From NCBI RefSeq assembly GCF_002933465.1, contig NZ_PSZE01000009.1, positions 1 to 64,000 of the forward strand: DNA of 64,000 nt. The letters run 5' to 3'. Positions 19,521 to 27,924 of the stretch are shown piece by piece. This DNA is from Nocardia nova. GTDB lineage: Bacteria; Actinomycetota; Actinomycetes; Mycobacteriales; Mycobacteriaceae. The notes under the pieces are model-generated. The model saw nothing but the letters and a program-made list of their open reading frames with translations. It made no database searches and was not told the origin of the DNA. Position numbers and translations under genes: made by a program. How positions within the stretch are numbered: position 1 is the first letter of the stretch; each line of letters begins with the position of its first letter.

Positions 19521-21134
19521 TCAGAGGCACTCGTCGGGATCGTTCAACCCCTTATATCTTGTGTAGCCATGCATTAGAAAATCGGCATAAGCCAACAATG
19601 CTCGTGCTCGGGCTCGAACAAAAGTCTCGTAATCGTCATCGAAGAGCGAGTTAGGGCATGCGGCAGACCTTAGAATTTCGTCGATTGACGCGGGCGGCAT
19701 CTTCTTCTTGTAAACGCTTGGTGCATCGCCGGAGAGCAAGTTGTTGTCGATCGCCGAGATAATTGCAAAGTTTGCCAGCCTATTGATTTCTGTGGTGGTT
19801 TTTCCAAGCTTCTTCAGGAAACTCCTGGGCATTAAGTGATGGAACTGGTCTCGATTGTAGGATTGAAGCACCGGGCCTAAGTCAATAACTGTGCCAGATA
19901 TGAATGAACGGGGCATCCTGTTAGCCAAGAGTAGTATCAAAGTTTTGGTGTGGACGGTCCCTATTGTGAAGGATTGGTCCAAAAAGTACTCTTCGTCGAG
20001 CGTGACTCCGAAGGAATCAATATTTGATGTGCCACGCTCCCTCAGTGCAATCATCTCGGTGATATCGCGCGTTAGATTGCGTAGTACGCCAGCGCTAAAT
20101 CTGCGCGAGAAGCAGGATTTCCAGATCCATCTCTCGATTGCGGCGCGTTGTCCATCGCTCATCCTTATGCTCTTACCGTCTTCGACAGCAAAGAATACCG
20201 CAAGTGGTACCAGTAACGACGAATAGGGAAGGTTGGCAAGCGTCCTTACCTTCAAATTTGATCGCAAGAAATCAATCGCTCCCTTGACGCCGTTCTCGAT
20301 CTCGTCGAACCGCGCACGTACATCCGCACCCTTAAGGCCCATCAAGGTGGCTGGGGAAGCGTCCTTAGCCACAACGGCCGCGCAGCATCGGAGTATGAGA
20401 TTAGTGTCTTCTGATATATCCCCGAATCCGTGATCTGATACTTCGTCTGCGAGTGTTCTTATCCGCTCTTGCAGGTTAAAGTCGTCGCTCCATGTCCAGG
20501 CCGATAGAAGTTGGAACGTGTCCAACTCGACACCTAGCCGATTAACACGTTCGAATACAATCGCAACCTTAGCCCTGTCCTCAGTAGCAACCTCCTGTGT
20601 CGGGATCGTTGCTTCCTTGAAGACGGACTGTACGCGGTCTATCAGTTCAGCTTGCTTCGCCGGAAGAGGTTCGGTCGCCTTACGGTAAGCTGTGACGTCG
20701 AAAAATGTTCCTATCGGAAAGTGCTGACTCGCATCCAGCTCACCTGCCTGCGGGCAGACAAATTGACTTTCCTGAAGATCCGCCTCTGCGCTCATGTCGA
20801 AGTAGACCTTAGTCCACGGCGCATCCTCCGCCGGAGTCAGCTCTGTCTGAAACACCCCGAAAATGGAAGTTAGTCGCTGCTGCCCGTCGAGAACGTAGTC
20901 AATTGGGTACTCAGGTTCGACATCCGGCAACTCAAATGGCCCGAGCTGTCGCTCATAATTTAGCTTTTCTTTTGTCCGCCACAAGATGAGCGCTCCGAAA
21001 GGATAGCCTTTATAGATCGAGTCCATTAAATAAGCAACACGCTCAGCATCCCAGACGAACCCGCGCTGGAATGCTGGCACTCTGATGGTGCCGTTTTGGA
21101 CCTGCTCAAGGATTCTCCGGATGGTTAGTGGCAT
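19521..21134 (-). CDS. DUF262/DUF1524 protein, GmrSD-like type IV restriction candidate
   Basis: A 537-aa protein with an N-terminal DUF262 domain: VPAFQRGFVW near residue 18, YPFGALILW, and the hallmark DYVLDGQQRLTS. The C-terminal DUF1524-type region has NRDQFHHLMPRSFLKK followed by an asparagine-containing stretch, as in HNH nucleases. Single-chain proteins with this layout belong to the GmrSD family, nucleotide-driven nucleases that attack modified phage DNA. The start at 21134 has GAGG five bases upstream; an ATG one codon earlier is also possible. It is the only complete gene in the tRNA-Ser island. Confidence 0.88.
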   Translation of the reverse strand: MPLTIRRILEQVQNGTIRVPAFQRGFVWDAERVAYLMDSIYKGYPFGALILWRTKEKLNYERQLGPFELPDVEPEYPIDYVLDGQQRLTSIFGVFQTELTPAEDAPWTKVYFDMSAEADLQESQFVCPQAGELDASQHFPIGTFFDVTAYRKATEPLPAKQAELIDRVQSVFKEATIPTQEVATEDRAKVAIVFERVNRLGVELDTFQLLSAWTWSDDFNLQERIRTLADEVSDHGFGDISEDTNLILRCCAAVVAKDASPATLMGLKGADVRARFDEIENGVKGAIDFLRSNLKVRTLANLPYSSLLVPLAVFFAVEDGKSIRMSDGQRAAIERWIWKSCFSRRFSAGVLRNLTRDITEMIALRERGTSNIDSFGVTLDEEYFLDQSFTIGTVHTKTLILLLANRMPRSFISGTVIDLGPVLQSYNRDQFHHLMPRSFLKKLGKTTTEINRLANFAIISAIDNNLLSGDAPSVYKKKMPPASIDEILRSAACPNSLFDDDYETFVRARARALLAYADFLMHGYTRYKGLNDPDECL

Positions 21135-21206
21135 CATTTCCTCGGTCGCTTGTGGTAACTGGTCTAGCTGTACTCTACAACCAGATAATGAAACGTGGCG
21201 GCACAA

Positions 21207-21650
21207 ACGGAAGACGGAGCCGGACTCTTGAAGGCGGGCTTCTGTCCATCCTTAAGAGCCAGCTAAGTTTCCCTGTCGACCCGCGGTTTTCGAGGTGGCG
21301 TCTGGCAGGCAGCTAGACAGTTGAGTACTTAGCGCTGGTCGGCGCGGCCAAGCGCGAGAAGAGAGGACTGAAAGAAGGAATCTGGGCCAGGGAAGACCGG
21401 CACGAGGATAACCGGCACCCGCACTGGGGAAAGGTTCCAATTCGGGGCGGCGTGGTGCCCGGCCCCGGTCTGTAGCCAGAATTACCGGGGAGGCATTTAT
21501 GCGGATCCGCCGGCGGGCTAAACCCAATACGCTGCGGCTGCGAGTGTGTCGACGTGCTCAATACGAATAGCCAGCGGGCGTGGCACCTTGTCGCGGACGT
21601 CGAAGGAGCTCAAGCAGCTCATCGAGTGCCCCGGTGAACGGGGTGCCCGA
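21207..21650. other. Island non-coding stretch
   Basis: No reading frame here looks like a protein on either strand. It lies between the DUF262 start and the integrase remnant and presumably holds the DUF262 promoter and decayed element DNA. Confidence 0.5.
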
Positions 21651-21913
21651 TCGACAGATATGCGGATCAAGTCGCGATAGATCGGCGCCGTACATCGCTG
21701 GCTATCAGTGCCGGCGCCAACATCAAGGTCGTGCAACGCATGCTCGGGCACAAGACCGCGACTCTGACACTCGACCTCTACGGCCACCTGTTCCCCGATG
21801 ACCTGGACACCGTTGCTGCTGGGATGGACGCGGGCGCCGAAGCCGCTGCGGGCCAGCTGCGGGCGAACCCGTGCAGGACTCGACCGACGAACCGGAAAAC
21901 AGCCCCTCACCTG
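21651..21913 (+). pseudogene. Tyrosine integrase, C-terminal remnant
   Basis: In one frame the sequence reads SLAISAGANIKVVQRMLGHK, then TATLTLDLYGHLFPDD, the last catalytic region of actinobacterial phage-type integrases (the LGH motif and the tyrosine of LDLYGH). No catalytic arginine region or N-terminal domain is found upstream, and the expected HDLRRTAAS run is shortened. The frame continues into the tRNA without its own stop. The gene is therefore truncated. Its position beside the tRNA, reading toward it, fits the integrase that made the island. Confidence 0.75.
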
Positions 21914-21965
21914 CGGTGGGTGTGGGATTTGAACCCACGGTGGCGTGAACCACGACGGTTTTCAA
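21909..21965. repeat. Right attachment repeat within tRNA-Ser
   Basis: This is identical to 19297-19353. It covers the tRNA from the anticodon (UGA) through the discriminator base and 5 bases beyond. The flanking bases differ (G versus A at the 5' side of the tRNA, C versus G on the other), so the identity block is sharply bounded. Confidence 0.9.
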
Positions 21966-21998
21966 GACCGTTCCCTTAGGCCGCTCGGGCAACCCACC
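21914..21998 (-). tRNA. tRNA-Ser(UGA)
   Basis: An 85-nt gene with a long variable arm typical of serine tRNA. The acceptor stem GGTGGGT pairs with ACCCACC, and the anticodon TGA sits in CTTGAAA. CCA is not encoded. Its 3' half is duplicated at 19297-19353 by island insertion. Confidence 0.95.
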
Positions 21999-22146
21999 TC
22001 GTTCCGGGCACGCCGGAACGGTGTCTCAGCCTACTGGCGAGGGTGCGGGGATGCCGAATCGGTCCGGGGAGCCCCGGAAGACTCGCCGGGGATCGGGCCG
22101 TCGTGGGTTTTCGACGCCTCGGGCGACCTCTGGCAGGATGGCGGCC

Positions 22147-23199
22147 ATGGTTCGTCGCCGGATACGGCGTCGGCTGTCCGGCGCCATCATCGCCGCACTC
22201 CTGGTGAGTGGGGCGATCTGGGGAGCGCCGCTGACGGCCGCCGCGCCCGCGCCCCCGGCCGATTCGGGTTCCGCGGAGGGGCCGCCTCCGGCGCTGGACG
22301 ATCCCCGTCCGGCCACCGCCTCGATCGACCGCATCGAACCGATCAACGATCGCTGGTTGCGGGTCTTCGTGAATTCCCCGGCGATGGGACGCACGGTGCA
22401 GGTGCAGGTGCTGCTTCCGGCGGACCGTAGTCATCCGCGCCCGACCCTCTATCTGCTCGACGGGCGCAGCGCGAGCAACGCGTACAACAACTGGACCGAG
22501 CGCGGTGGTGCGGTGCAGTTCTTCGCCGACAAGGATCTCAACGTGGTCCTCACGATCGGCGGCCCGGCGGGGTACTACACGGATTGGCAGCATCCCGATC
22601 CGGTGCTCGGCACCAACAAGTGGGAGACCTTTCTCACTCGCGAACTGCCGCCGCTGATCGACGCGACATTCGAAGGCAACGGCCGCGATGCCGTGGAGGG
22701 CGTCTCGATGGGGGCGGAGGCGGCGATGATGCTGGCGATACGCAACCCGCAGGCTTATCGCGCTATCGCGGCCCACAGTGGTTGCTACGCAATGGGTTCC
22801 GATTTCGGCCAGGCGCAGGCACGCGCGGTGGTGCGCACCTACGGCGGCGATCCGGACAATATGTTCGGCAAGCAGGACGATCCGGACTGGCTCGCCCACG
22901 ACGTGATGATGCACGCCGACACTCTTCGCGGTAAGGCGATCTTCCTGTCCGCCGGTTCGGGCGTGCCGGGTCCCTACGACGGCCCGGGTAATCCGGAAGC
23001 GCTCTCGACCGTCGGTTTCGGCGGTCCGCTCGAGGCCGGTGCCAACGCCTGCACCATGGCGCTCGCGGATCGGCTGGAGCGCATGCAGATCCCGGCGGAT
23101 GTCGATCTGCGTCCGGTGGGGACGCATTCCTGGCCGTACTGGAAGGACGAGCTGCCGAGGGCCTGGCCGACGCTAGCGGGAGCCCTCGGCGTGCACTGA
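22147..23199 (+). CDS. Secreted mycolyltransferase/antigen-85-like esterase
   Basis: A 350-aa alpha/beta-hydrolase with an N-terminal signal peptide (basic MVRRRIRRR, hydrophobic core, cleavage around TAAA). The nucleophile elbow is GVSMG (Ser about 187), and the histidine is in GTHSWPYW (His about 327), a signature of the antigen 85/corynomycolyltransferase family. That family transfers mycolic acids from trehalose monomycolate to arabinogalactan or another trehalose outside the cell. NNWTERGGAVQFF and GTNKWETFLTRELPPLID also fit. ATG 22147 follows AGGATGG by a few bases; ATG 22138 is an alternative. Confidence 0.9.
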   Translation: MVRRRIRRRLSGAIIAALLVSGAIWGAPLTAAAPAPPADSGSAEGPPPALDDPRPATASIDRIEPINDRWLRVFVNSPAMGRTVQVQVLLPADRSHPRPTLYLLDGRSASNAYNNWTERGGAVQFFADKDLNVVLTIGGPAGYYTDWQHPDPVLGTNKWETFLTRELPPLIDATFEGNGRDAVEGVSMGAEAAMMLAIRNPQAYRAIAAHSGCYAMGSDFGQAQARAVVRTYGGDPDNMFGKQDDPDWLAHDVMMHADTLRGKAIFLSAGSGVPGPYDGPGNPEALSTVGFGGPLEAGANACTMALADRLERMQIPADVDLRPVGTHSWPYWKDELPRAWPTLAGALGVH

Positions 23200-23215
23200 C
23201 CGCCGCGGAGCCGGG

Positions 23216-24295
23216 TCAGCCGGCGAAGCGCGCGACCGTGTCCGGGGCGGTGGCGAAACTCAGGAACCGATCGTTCTCGTGTGGATCGCCCGCGGTCACC
23301 CGCACCCCGTCGGTGCCGTAGGGCCGCACCAGAACTCCGGCTTCGGCACTGGCCGCGCCGAACTCCGCGCTGTGCTCGCCCAGCGGCAGCCAGACGAAAT
23401 TGGCCTGGGTCGGCGGCACCCGGTATCCGGCCGCCAGCAGCGTCTCGCGCATGCGTTCCCGCTCGGCCACCACATGATCGGTGCGGTCGAGCAGTTCGTG
23501 CCGCGCCTGCAGGCAGGCGACGGCCGCGGCCTGCGCCAGCCGATTCACGCTGAACGGGATGTGCACCTTCATCAGCGCGGTGATCAGTTCCGGATCGCCC
23601 ACGGCGTAACCGACACGCAGCCCCGCCAGCCCGTATGCCTTCGAAAAGGTGCGCAGCACAACGACATTCGAGCGGCCTCGGCCGATCTTGACGCCGTCGG
23701 CCCGATCGTCGGCCGGCAGGCGCAGATATTCGAAGTACGCCTCGTCGAGCACTACCAGCACGTCGTCGGGGATCGCGTCGAGGAAGCGGGTCAATTCGGC
23801 GCGGCCGTACGCCGTTCCGGTCGGGTTGTTCGGATTGCAGACGAAAACGAGCCGGGTCCGCTCGGTGATCGCCGCCGTCATCGCATCCAGATCGTGCGCG
23901 AATTCGGCGTTCAGCGGCACCGGCACGGCCGTCGCGTTGCCGACCTGCGTGACGATCGGATACGCCTCGAACGAGCGCCAGGCGAACACCACCTCGTCGG
24001 CGGGGGAGGCGCATGTAATCTGCACCAGCTCTTGACACAGCGCGACGCTGCCGCAGCCGATGGCGACATTCTCGACCGCTACGTCGTGGAATTCGGCCAG
24101 GGCCGCTCGAAGTTCGCCCGAGGAGTTGTCCGGGTACCGGTTGATGAGTTCGGCCGCCTCGGCGATCACCTTGGCGACGCTCGGGAGCGGCCCCTGGGTG
24201 GTTTCGTTGCTGGCCAGTTTCACGGCGCCCGGATGGCTGCGCCCCGGAGCGTAGGCCGGAATGGACTCCAGGTCCGGACGAATACGAGCACTCAC
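23216..24295 (-). CDS. Histidinol-phosphate/aromatic aminotransferase (HisC2-like)
   Basis: A 359-aa class I/II PLP aminotransferase. It has the N-terminal YAPG motif, KLASNET, the cofactor-contacting CNPNNPTGT, DEAYFEY, and the Schiff-base lysine in TFSKAYGLAGLR. Family members of this length and pattern are called HisC2 or Pat and can act on phenylpyruvate and other aromatic keto acids. It is not in a his operon here, so the aromatic aminotransferase role is more likely than histidine synthesis. It is convergent with the mycolyltransferase-like gene. Confidence 0.9.
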   Translation of the reverse strand: MSARIRPDLESIPAYAPGRSHPGAVKLASNETTQGPLPSVAKVIAEAAELINRYPDNSSGELRAALAEFHDVAVENVAIGCGSVALCQELVQITCASPADEVVFAWRSFEAYPIVTQVGNATAVPVPLNAEFAHDLDAMTAAITERTRLVFVCNPNNPTGTAYGRAELTRFLDAIPDDVLVVLDEAYFEYLRLPADDRADGVKIGRGRSNVVVLRTFSKAYGLAGLRVGYAVGDPELITALMKVHIPFSVNRLAQAAAVACLQARHELLDRTDHVVAERERMRETLLAAGYRVPPTQANFVWLPLGEHSAEFGAASAEAGVLVRPYGTDGVRVTAGDPHENDRFLSFATAPDTVARFAG

Positions 24296-24469
24296 CCCAA
24301 CACCTTAATTCCTCGCACGTCGCGACGGCTCGCCGCGGTTGTTTCGGAGGTCCCGGCGGCCCGCCGGCCACTCCGAACCGGCTGGGCGGTATGTCGGAAA
24401 ATTTTCCGAGGAATGGGTACTTCCGTGCAACTTCTCCCGAATGTAACGGATGCGAACTACCCTGGTTTC

Positions 24470-25327
24470 ATGTCGGGCATCTATCGAGATGAAGCACCAT
24501 TGCGCGACAGCGGGCAGGTGGTCGACGGCGCTCCGGACCCGGCGGCCGGAGGTCGGGTGCCCATCACGGTAATCGAGCCGGAGGGCTACGCGCGCGGCGG
24601 CATTGTCGTACTCCACGAGTCCCGTCAGTTTGCCGATGTATTGCTGGAAATGATGAAATCGCTCGCCGGCGAAGGCTGGATCATGGTGGCGCCCAATCTG
24701 TTCCACCGCTTCGATCGGCAGCGCGGCCACGGGGACGGCGCCGGGACGGCCAACGATCGCGATCTCGCCGCGGTCGGGGCGCGCGTCTCCGACGGGCCGG
24801 GTGCGCTCGCCACCGCGGTCGCGGACGGCGCGGAGGTCGAGCAGGTGTTCGGCGCGGATCTGTTCGCCGATTTCGACGCATGCTTCGACTGGCTGGTCGG
24901 CCGGGGAGTCTTCCCCGACACCGTCGGCGTGCTCGGCTTCGACAATGCCGGCACCGCCGCCCTGTTGGTCGCTACGAACCGGCCCATCGGGGCCGCGGTG
25001 AGCGTCGCGGCACCCGGCATCATTGAGCCGCTGACCGCGGAGGCGACGGCGCTGGTGGACGCCGCCCCACAGTTGCAGGCTCCGTGGCTCGGTCTCTACG
25101 GCAACGACGATCCCGTCAACCCGGCCGACCATGTGGAACGCCTGCGCGACGCGGCGGCGCGAGCCGCGGTGGCCACTCTGGTGGTCAGCTACCCCGGCTT
25201 GCATCACCGGCCGGACACGCCCGGATTCGATATGGCCGACTTCGAGCAGCTGCCCGAAGACGAGAAGCGGCTGCTGATCGACGCACAGACCAGAATCTTC
25301 GATTGGTTCGACAGCCACCTGCGTTGA
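24470..25327 (+). CDS. Dienelactone-hydrolase-like protein with atypical elbow
   Basis: A 285-aa alpha/beta-hydrolase of the dienelactone hydrolase family. VVLHESRQF near residue 48 matches the VLVxHE strand, GNDDPVNP carries the acid, and GLHHRPDTPG carries the histidine. The nucleophile elbow, usually GFCxGG, reads GFDNAG, with Asp158 in place of Cys. Aspartate nucleophiles are known in dehalogenase and epoxide hydrolase branches, but none that I can name in this family. ATG 24470 (MSGIYRDE) fits the family start, while an in-frame ATG at 24413 abuts a GAGGA sequence. Confidence 0.8.
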   Translation: MSGIYRDEAPLRDSGQVVDGAPDPAAGGRVPITVIEPEGYARGGIVVLHESRQFADVLLEMMKSLAGEGWIMVAPNLFHRFDRQRGHGDGAGTANDRDLAAVGARVSDGPGALATAVADGAEVEQVFGADLFADFDACFDWLVGRGVFPDTVGVLGFDNAGTAALLVATNRPIGAAVSVAAPGIIEPLTAEATALVDAAPQLQAPWLGLYGNDDPVNPADHVERLRDAAARAAVATLVVSYPGLHHRPDTPGFDMADFEQLPEDEKRLLIDAQTRIFDWFDSHLR

Positions 25328-25413
25328 CCAGCCGTTTTGCGTCCTGACCGGTTGCTCTGTACTCTTGCCTCTCGGCGGTTCGAAAGGACCGGCGCCCTCG
25401 AAAGAAGGCTCCA

Positions 25414-25503
25414 GGAGGCGTGCCAGAGCGGCCGAATGGGACTCACTGCTAATGAGTTGTCCCTTCACGGGGACCGGAGGTTCAAATCCTCTCGCCTCCG
25501 CCA
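25414..25503 (+). tRNA. tRNA-Ser(GCU)
   Basis: Acceptor GGAGGCG pairs with CGCCTCC, with a long variable arm and anticodon GCT in CTGCTAA. CCA is encoded at 25501-25503. Confidence 0.96.
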
Positions 25504-25539
25504 CGCCCGGGTAACCGGGCACACAACTGAACAGGACCT

Positions 25540-25612
25540 GCGCCCGTAGCTCAACGGATAGAGCATCTGACTACGGATCAGAAGGTTGGGAGTTCGAGTC
25601 TCTCCGGGCGCG
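25540..25612 (+). tRNA. tRNA-Arg(ACG)
   Basis: A 73-nt cloverleaf with acceptor GCGCCCG/CGGGCGC and anticodon ACG in CTACGGA. CCA is not encoded. Its 3' part is the left attachment repeat of the AICE-type island that follows. Confidence 0.96.
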
Positions 25613-25615
25613 CAG
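25577..25615. repeat. Left attachment repeat of the AICE remnant
   Basis: Thirty-nine bases (ATCAGAAGGTTGGG to the GCAG just after the tRNA end) are identical to 32712-32750. They begin within the anticodon stem of tRNA-Arg and run past its 3' end. Confidence 0.92.
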
Positions 25616-25616
25616 A

Positions 25617-25660
25617 AAAGAGCCCCCGAGCTGCATCAGCAGATCGGGGGCTCTTTCCTT
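25617..25660. terminator. Terminator after tRNA-Arg / integrase remnant
   Basis: AAAGAGCCCCCGA (25617-25629) pairs with TCGGGGGCTCTTT (25644-25656), followed by CCTT. It can end transcription of the tRNA and of the minus-strand int. Confidence 0.85.
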
Positions 25661-25684
25661 CCAAGATCATCGGGGTGAAATCCC

Positions 25685-25954
25685 TCACTTTCCCCTTACA
25701 TTCGGATCCGTATTTTCCTTCGCGTACCGGTCGAGGACCTCGCGAACGTCCGGTCCGTGCGTGCGCCGTTCGACGTAGTGATGTTCGGTCGTCGCCAGCT
25801 GAGCGTGCGACAGCTGGGCCTGTGCCTGCTCGACACCGAGCCCGTCACGAATCACCGTTCCGATGGTCCGCCGCAGCGAGTACGGGGTGATCCACTTCAG
25901 GTCATCGGGTAGGGCGGCGCGCAGCGATCGACGAAGGTTGTTCTGCAGCACGCC
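25685..25954 (-). pseudogene. Tyrosine integrase, C-terminal remnant of the AICE
   Basis: The last ~89 residues of an integrase remain: GVLQNNLRRSLRAALP, then TPYSLRRTIGTVI (catalytic arginine region), QLSHAQLATTEHHYVE (the histidine and the tyrosine). It ends with a basic/acidic tail and a stop at 25685. Upstream of about 25954 the frame turns into antisense noise. On the DNA the fragment is joined directly to a truncated rep gene, so one deletion removed the integrase N-terminus, any xis and the rep C-terminus. Its place beside tRNA-Arg is where an AICE integrase belongs. Confidence 0.85.
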
Positions 25955-26699
25955 GGTAGTCGTAGCTATCGGGATCAGCGGCCGATCCATCCGAGCACGG
26001 TTTGCCGTCTGCGTTGGTGGCGCCGTCACGATTGATTTTTCCGTAGGAGTCCAGGGCGTAGGAGTCCAGGGTGAGCGTGATGAACATTGAGGGCCGGTAC
26101 TTGCCCGCGTACTGACGGCCGATCGTGGCCTTGTCGATCTTCTTGCGTGGCAGATCGGGGACGTCCTGGCGGCGGCGGGTGGAGCGTTTGCGCTCCGATT
26201 TCGGCTCGGGATCGAGAGCCGGAAGGCGCCCGCGCCCACCGGTTTCGCGCAGATCCGCATCCACGTCCGAGACCACTTCGCGGATACCGGCCATCATGTC
26301 CTGGTCGCCGGATGCCTTGGCTTCCTGATAGTTGGTCATCAGGCTTGCGCGGGTCTCGACCACCTCCAGTTGGTGTTGGGTGGGGTCGCGTTTGATGTCG
26401 ACGGGTTCGGTTTCGATGTGCCAGCCTTCGTGGGCTTGCTGCATCCGCAGGGAGCGAGCCTTGGCCGCGCACGAGGGGCACACATTTTCCAGCGTCGATT
26501 TGCACGGGGCGCCAACATATTTCGTATCCCCGGTATCGGGGTCATAGGTGTACATCGGGATCGGGCGCCGGCACTCGCCGTGTTTGTCGGCGGCGGCCTG
26601 GGCGATCTCGTGCAGGTTCGGAATCGAGCGGCGATCGGCGGCGGTGTCCCGGACAGGGCCGAGCGAGGCCGGATCGGTGTCAGGCTGTTGGTCTGCCAT
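25902..26699 (-). pseudogene. RepSA-like replication initiator, truncated
   Basis: From ATG 26699 (MADQQPDTDP, preceded by a GGAGG site) the frame codes for the N-terminal half of an AICE/plasmid replication initiator: a zinc-type pair in VCPSCAAKARSLR, and the FITLTLDSY strand common to RepSA-type proteins. Homology ends at about 25944 with DPDSYDYRRAA, where the sequence switches to the integrase 3' part; a chance stop follows at 25902. A 15-bp in-frame duplication (26042-26071) repeats LDSY. The catalytic C-terminal half is missing, so replication function should be lost. Confidence 0.8.
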
Positions 26700-27264
26700 A
26701 GTCTGGCCTCCCTCGAGGTTGATGGGTTTCACGCGGCGTTTCCGCCTTCCTGACGGGGCAGCCCGCCCAGTCCGCCGGGGATTGTGTGCGAACAGGGGCC
26801 GAAATCGGCTTAGCGAGCGAATCAGTGCGCCGGAACGCCAGTTCCAAGCGAGCCGGGCCGGTGATGCTGACGCGGCATTCCTGCGCGCCGAATGCGTGTG
26901 GCAGATGGCTTGCACGGTTGGCCCAGTCGTCGGGCCATTGACCCAGCAGCATCGCGGCTCGCACGGTGTCGGTGGCCTTCCCGATGTCGATGCCCAGCAG
27001 CCGCGGAATCTTCACCGCTGCGCCGAGGTCGTCACGAACGGACAGGCTGCAATAGTCCAGCCGCGGCGACCACTGCCGCCGATACCGGAACCAGGACAGG
27101 AACCGCGACCGGACACGGCGAGTGATCCAGCGGGAGAACGATTCCGGGGCCTTCACCCGCCACAGGGCCAGCGCAGCGACCGAGGCCATTGTCATGCCGA
27201 GGGCCGGGAACCAGCCGTAGAACCAGAAATGGCCGGCCACCGCGGCGATCGGCAGCGACACCAT
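26680..27264 (-). pseudogene. TraSA/FtsK-type conjugation protein, N-terminal remnant
   Basis: The visible 150 or so residues match the N-terminal region of AICE Tra proteins: two hydrophobic segments (GHFWFYGWFPALGMTMASVAALAL), then WFRYRRQW, a VPxLL-like run, DTVRAAMLLGQWPDDW and HAFGAQECRV up to LAKPISA. The FtsK/SpoIIIE motor domain that should follow is absent. After about residue 150 the frame becomes the untranslated region upstream of rep. A second internal deletion thus removed the motor and any spd genes. The start may be further upstream, as no ribosome site precedes ATG 27264. Confidence 0.75.
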
Positions 27265-27325
27265 CGGGAACAGCCGCGCCCACCAGGCCGCGAGGAACTG
27301 GTCAGCGCGCCGAAGGAGCCTTGTC

Positions 27326-27347
27326 CGTATACGTATCTTCGTATACG
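27326..27347. promoter_or_regulatory. Paired palindromic operator between tra and the small-gene operon
   Basis: Two copies of the palindrome CGTATACG (27326-27333 and 27340-27347) are separated by 6 bases. The same 8-6-8 layout, with one mismatch, lies upstream of the GntR gene at 27925-27946. This is probably the binding site of that regulator, controlling tra on one side and the 102-aa gene on the other. Confidence 0.7.
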
Positions 27348-27435
27348 CTGAGCGATGTGAGGACGCTATTGCCGCCGGTCGAGAGCTTGCTGACGATCGA
27401 CACGCGCGGCATCACGGGACAAGAAGGTGTGCGCA

Positions 27436-27744
27436 ATGAGATTCCGCCCTACGGCTCTCGCGTGGATCGACCCCGATGTGACCGTCGCGCCAGACTGGGA
27501 TCGGGCTCAGGTCCAGCGCCTGGCGAGGCATCTGGGCTATGCCCTCATTTGGCCGGCGAGTTCGTTGCTGCCGTTGCCTGATCAGGTCCGCGCGGCCGAC
27601 GTCGATGCGGTGATCGTCCCTTCGGCAAGCCACCTGGACCCGCTAACCCTGAACAACCTCATGGGCTTAGCTGATGTCGAGGCCGTCCTACCTCGACTGT
27701 CGTTCGCTCGATGGCCGATGCAGCAGAGTGGACGGCGGGGGTGA
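27436..27744 (+). CDS. 102-aa AICE protein, paralogue of the gene at 32860-33174
   Basis: A soluble small protein beginning MRFRPTALAWIDPDV. It shares a long set of residues with the 104-aa protein outside the island: APDWD.AQV.RLA..LGY, DQVR, AVI.PS..H.DP.TLN, and ADVE.VLPRLSFARW. The pattern loosely recalls the N-terminal fold of serine recombinases without the catalytic serine; I would not call it one. ATG 27436 has AAGAAGG eight bases upstream, and the next gene overlaps its stop (GTGA). It lies under the paired operator at 27326-27347. Confidence 0.75.
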   Translation: MRFRPTALAWIDPDVTVAPDWDRAQVQRLARHLGYALIWPASSLLPLPDQVRAADVDAVIVPSASHLDPLTLNNLMGLADVEAVLPRLSFARWPMQQSGRRG

Positions 27745-27902
27745 ACGCCGTGGAAACCCTCGGACTGCTTTTCGTGGTCCTGCCTCTGTCGGTCGTGGTG
27801 TATTGCGTGGTGGCGTACTGGCCGGAGCGCCGTCCCTTAGATCGTCGGACGAGGCGGGCTGAACTGGAGGTTGTCGATTCGGATACAGATTCGAATACAT
27901 GA
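27741..27902 (+). CDS. 53-aa single-pass membrane protein
   Basis: Starts at GTG 27741, overlapping the upstream stop by four bases (GTGA) with a GGCGGGG site before it. One transmembrane segment (LGLLFVVLPLSVVVYCVVAYW) is followed by a basic then acidic cytoplasmic tail ending DSDTDSNT. AICEs often carry small membrane proteins in this position, but I cannot assign a family. A different short hydrophobic ORF is paired with the paralogous 104-aa gene at 33171-33281. Confidence 0.6.
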   Translation: MNAVETLGLLFVVLPLSVVVYCVVAYWPERRPLDRRTRRAELEVVDSDTDSNT

Positions 27903-27924
27903 ATATTTCGCGCGATAACCAGTC

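Larger units (their letters stand above)
19297..21965. mobile_element. 2.6-kb genomic island inserted in tRNA-Ser(UGA)
   Basis: A perfect 57-bp direct repeat (19297-19353 and 21909-21965) frames this segment. The right copy is the 3' part of an intact tRNA-Ser gene from the anticodon onward, the classic attachment site of tyrosine integrases. Inside are one complete gene (DUF262 protein) and an integrase C-terminal fragment beside the tRNA. The DUF262 gene is visibly richer in A+T than its surroundings. The integrase is broken, so the island is probably immobile on its own. Confidence 0.85.

Noticed and set aside
21252..21527. Minus-strand 91-codon frame in the tRNA-Ser island
   Set aside because: It is Arg/Pro/Ser-rich, has no motif and lacks a ribosome site.
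23279..24412. Very long plus-strand open frame running through the HisC-like gene into the hydrolase
   Set aside because: It is the antisense of a clear aminotransferase and is rich in Arg/His. Only the part from about 24413 or 24470 is a real protein.
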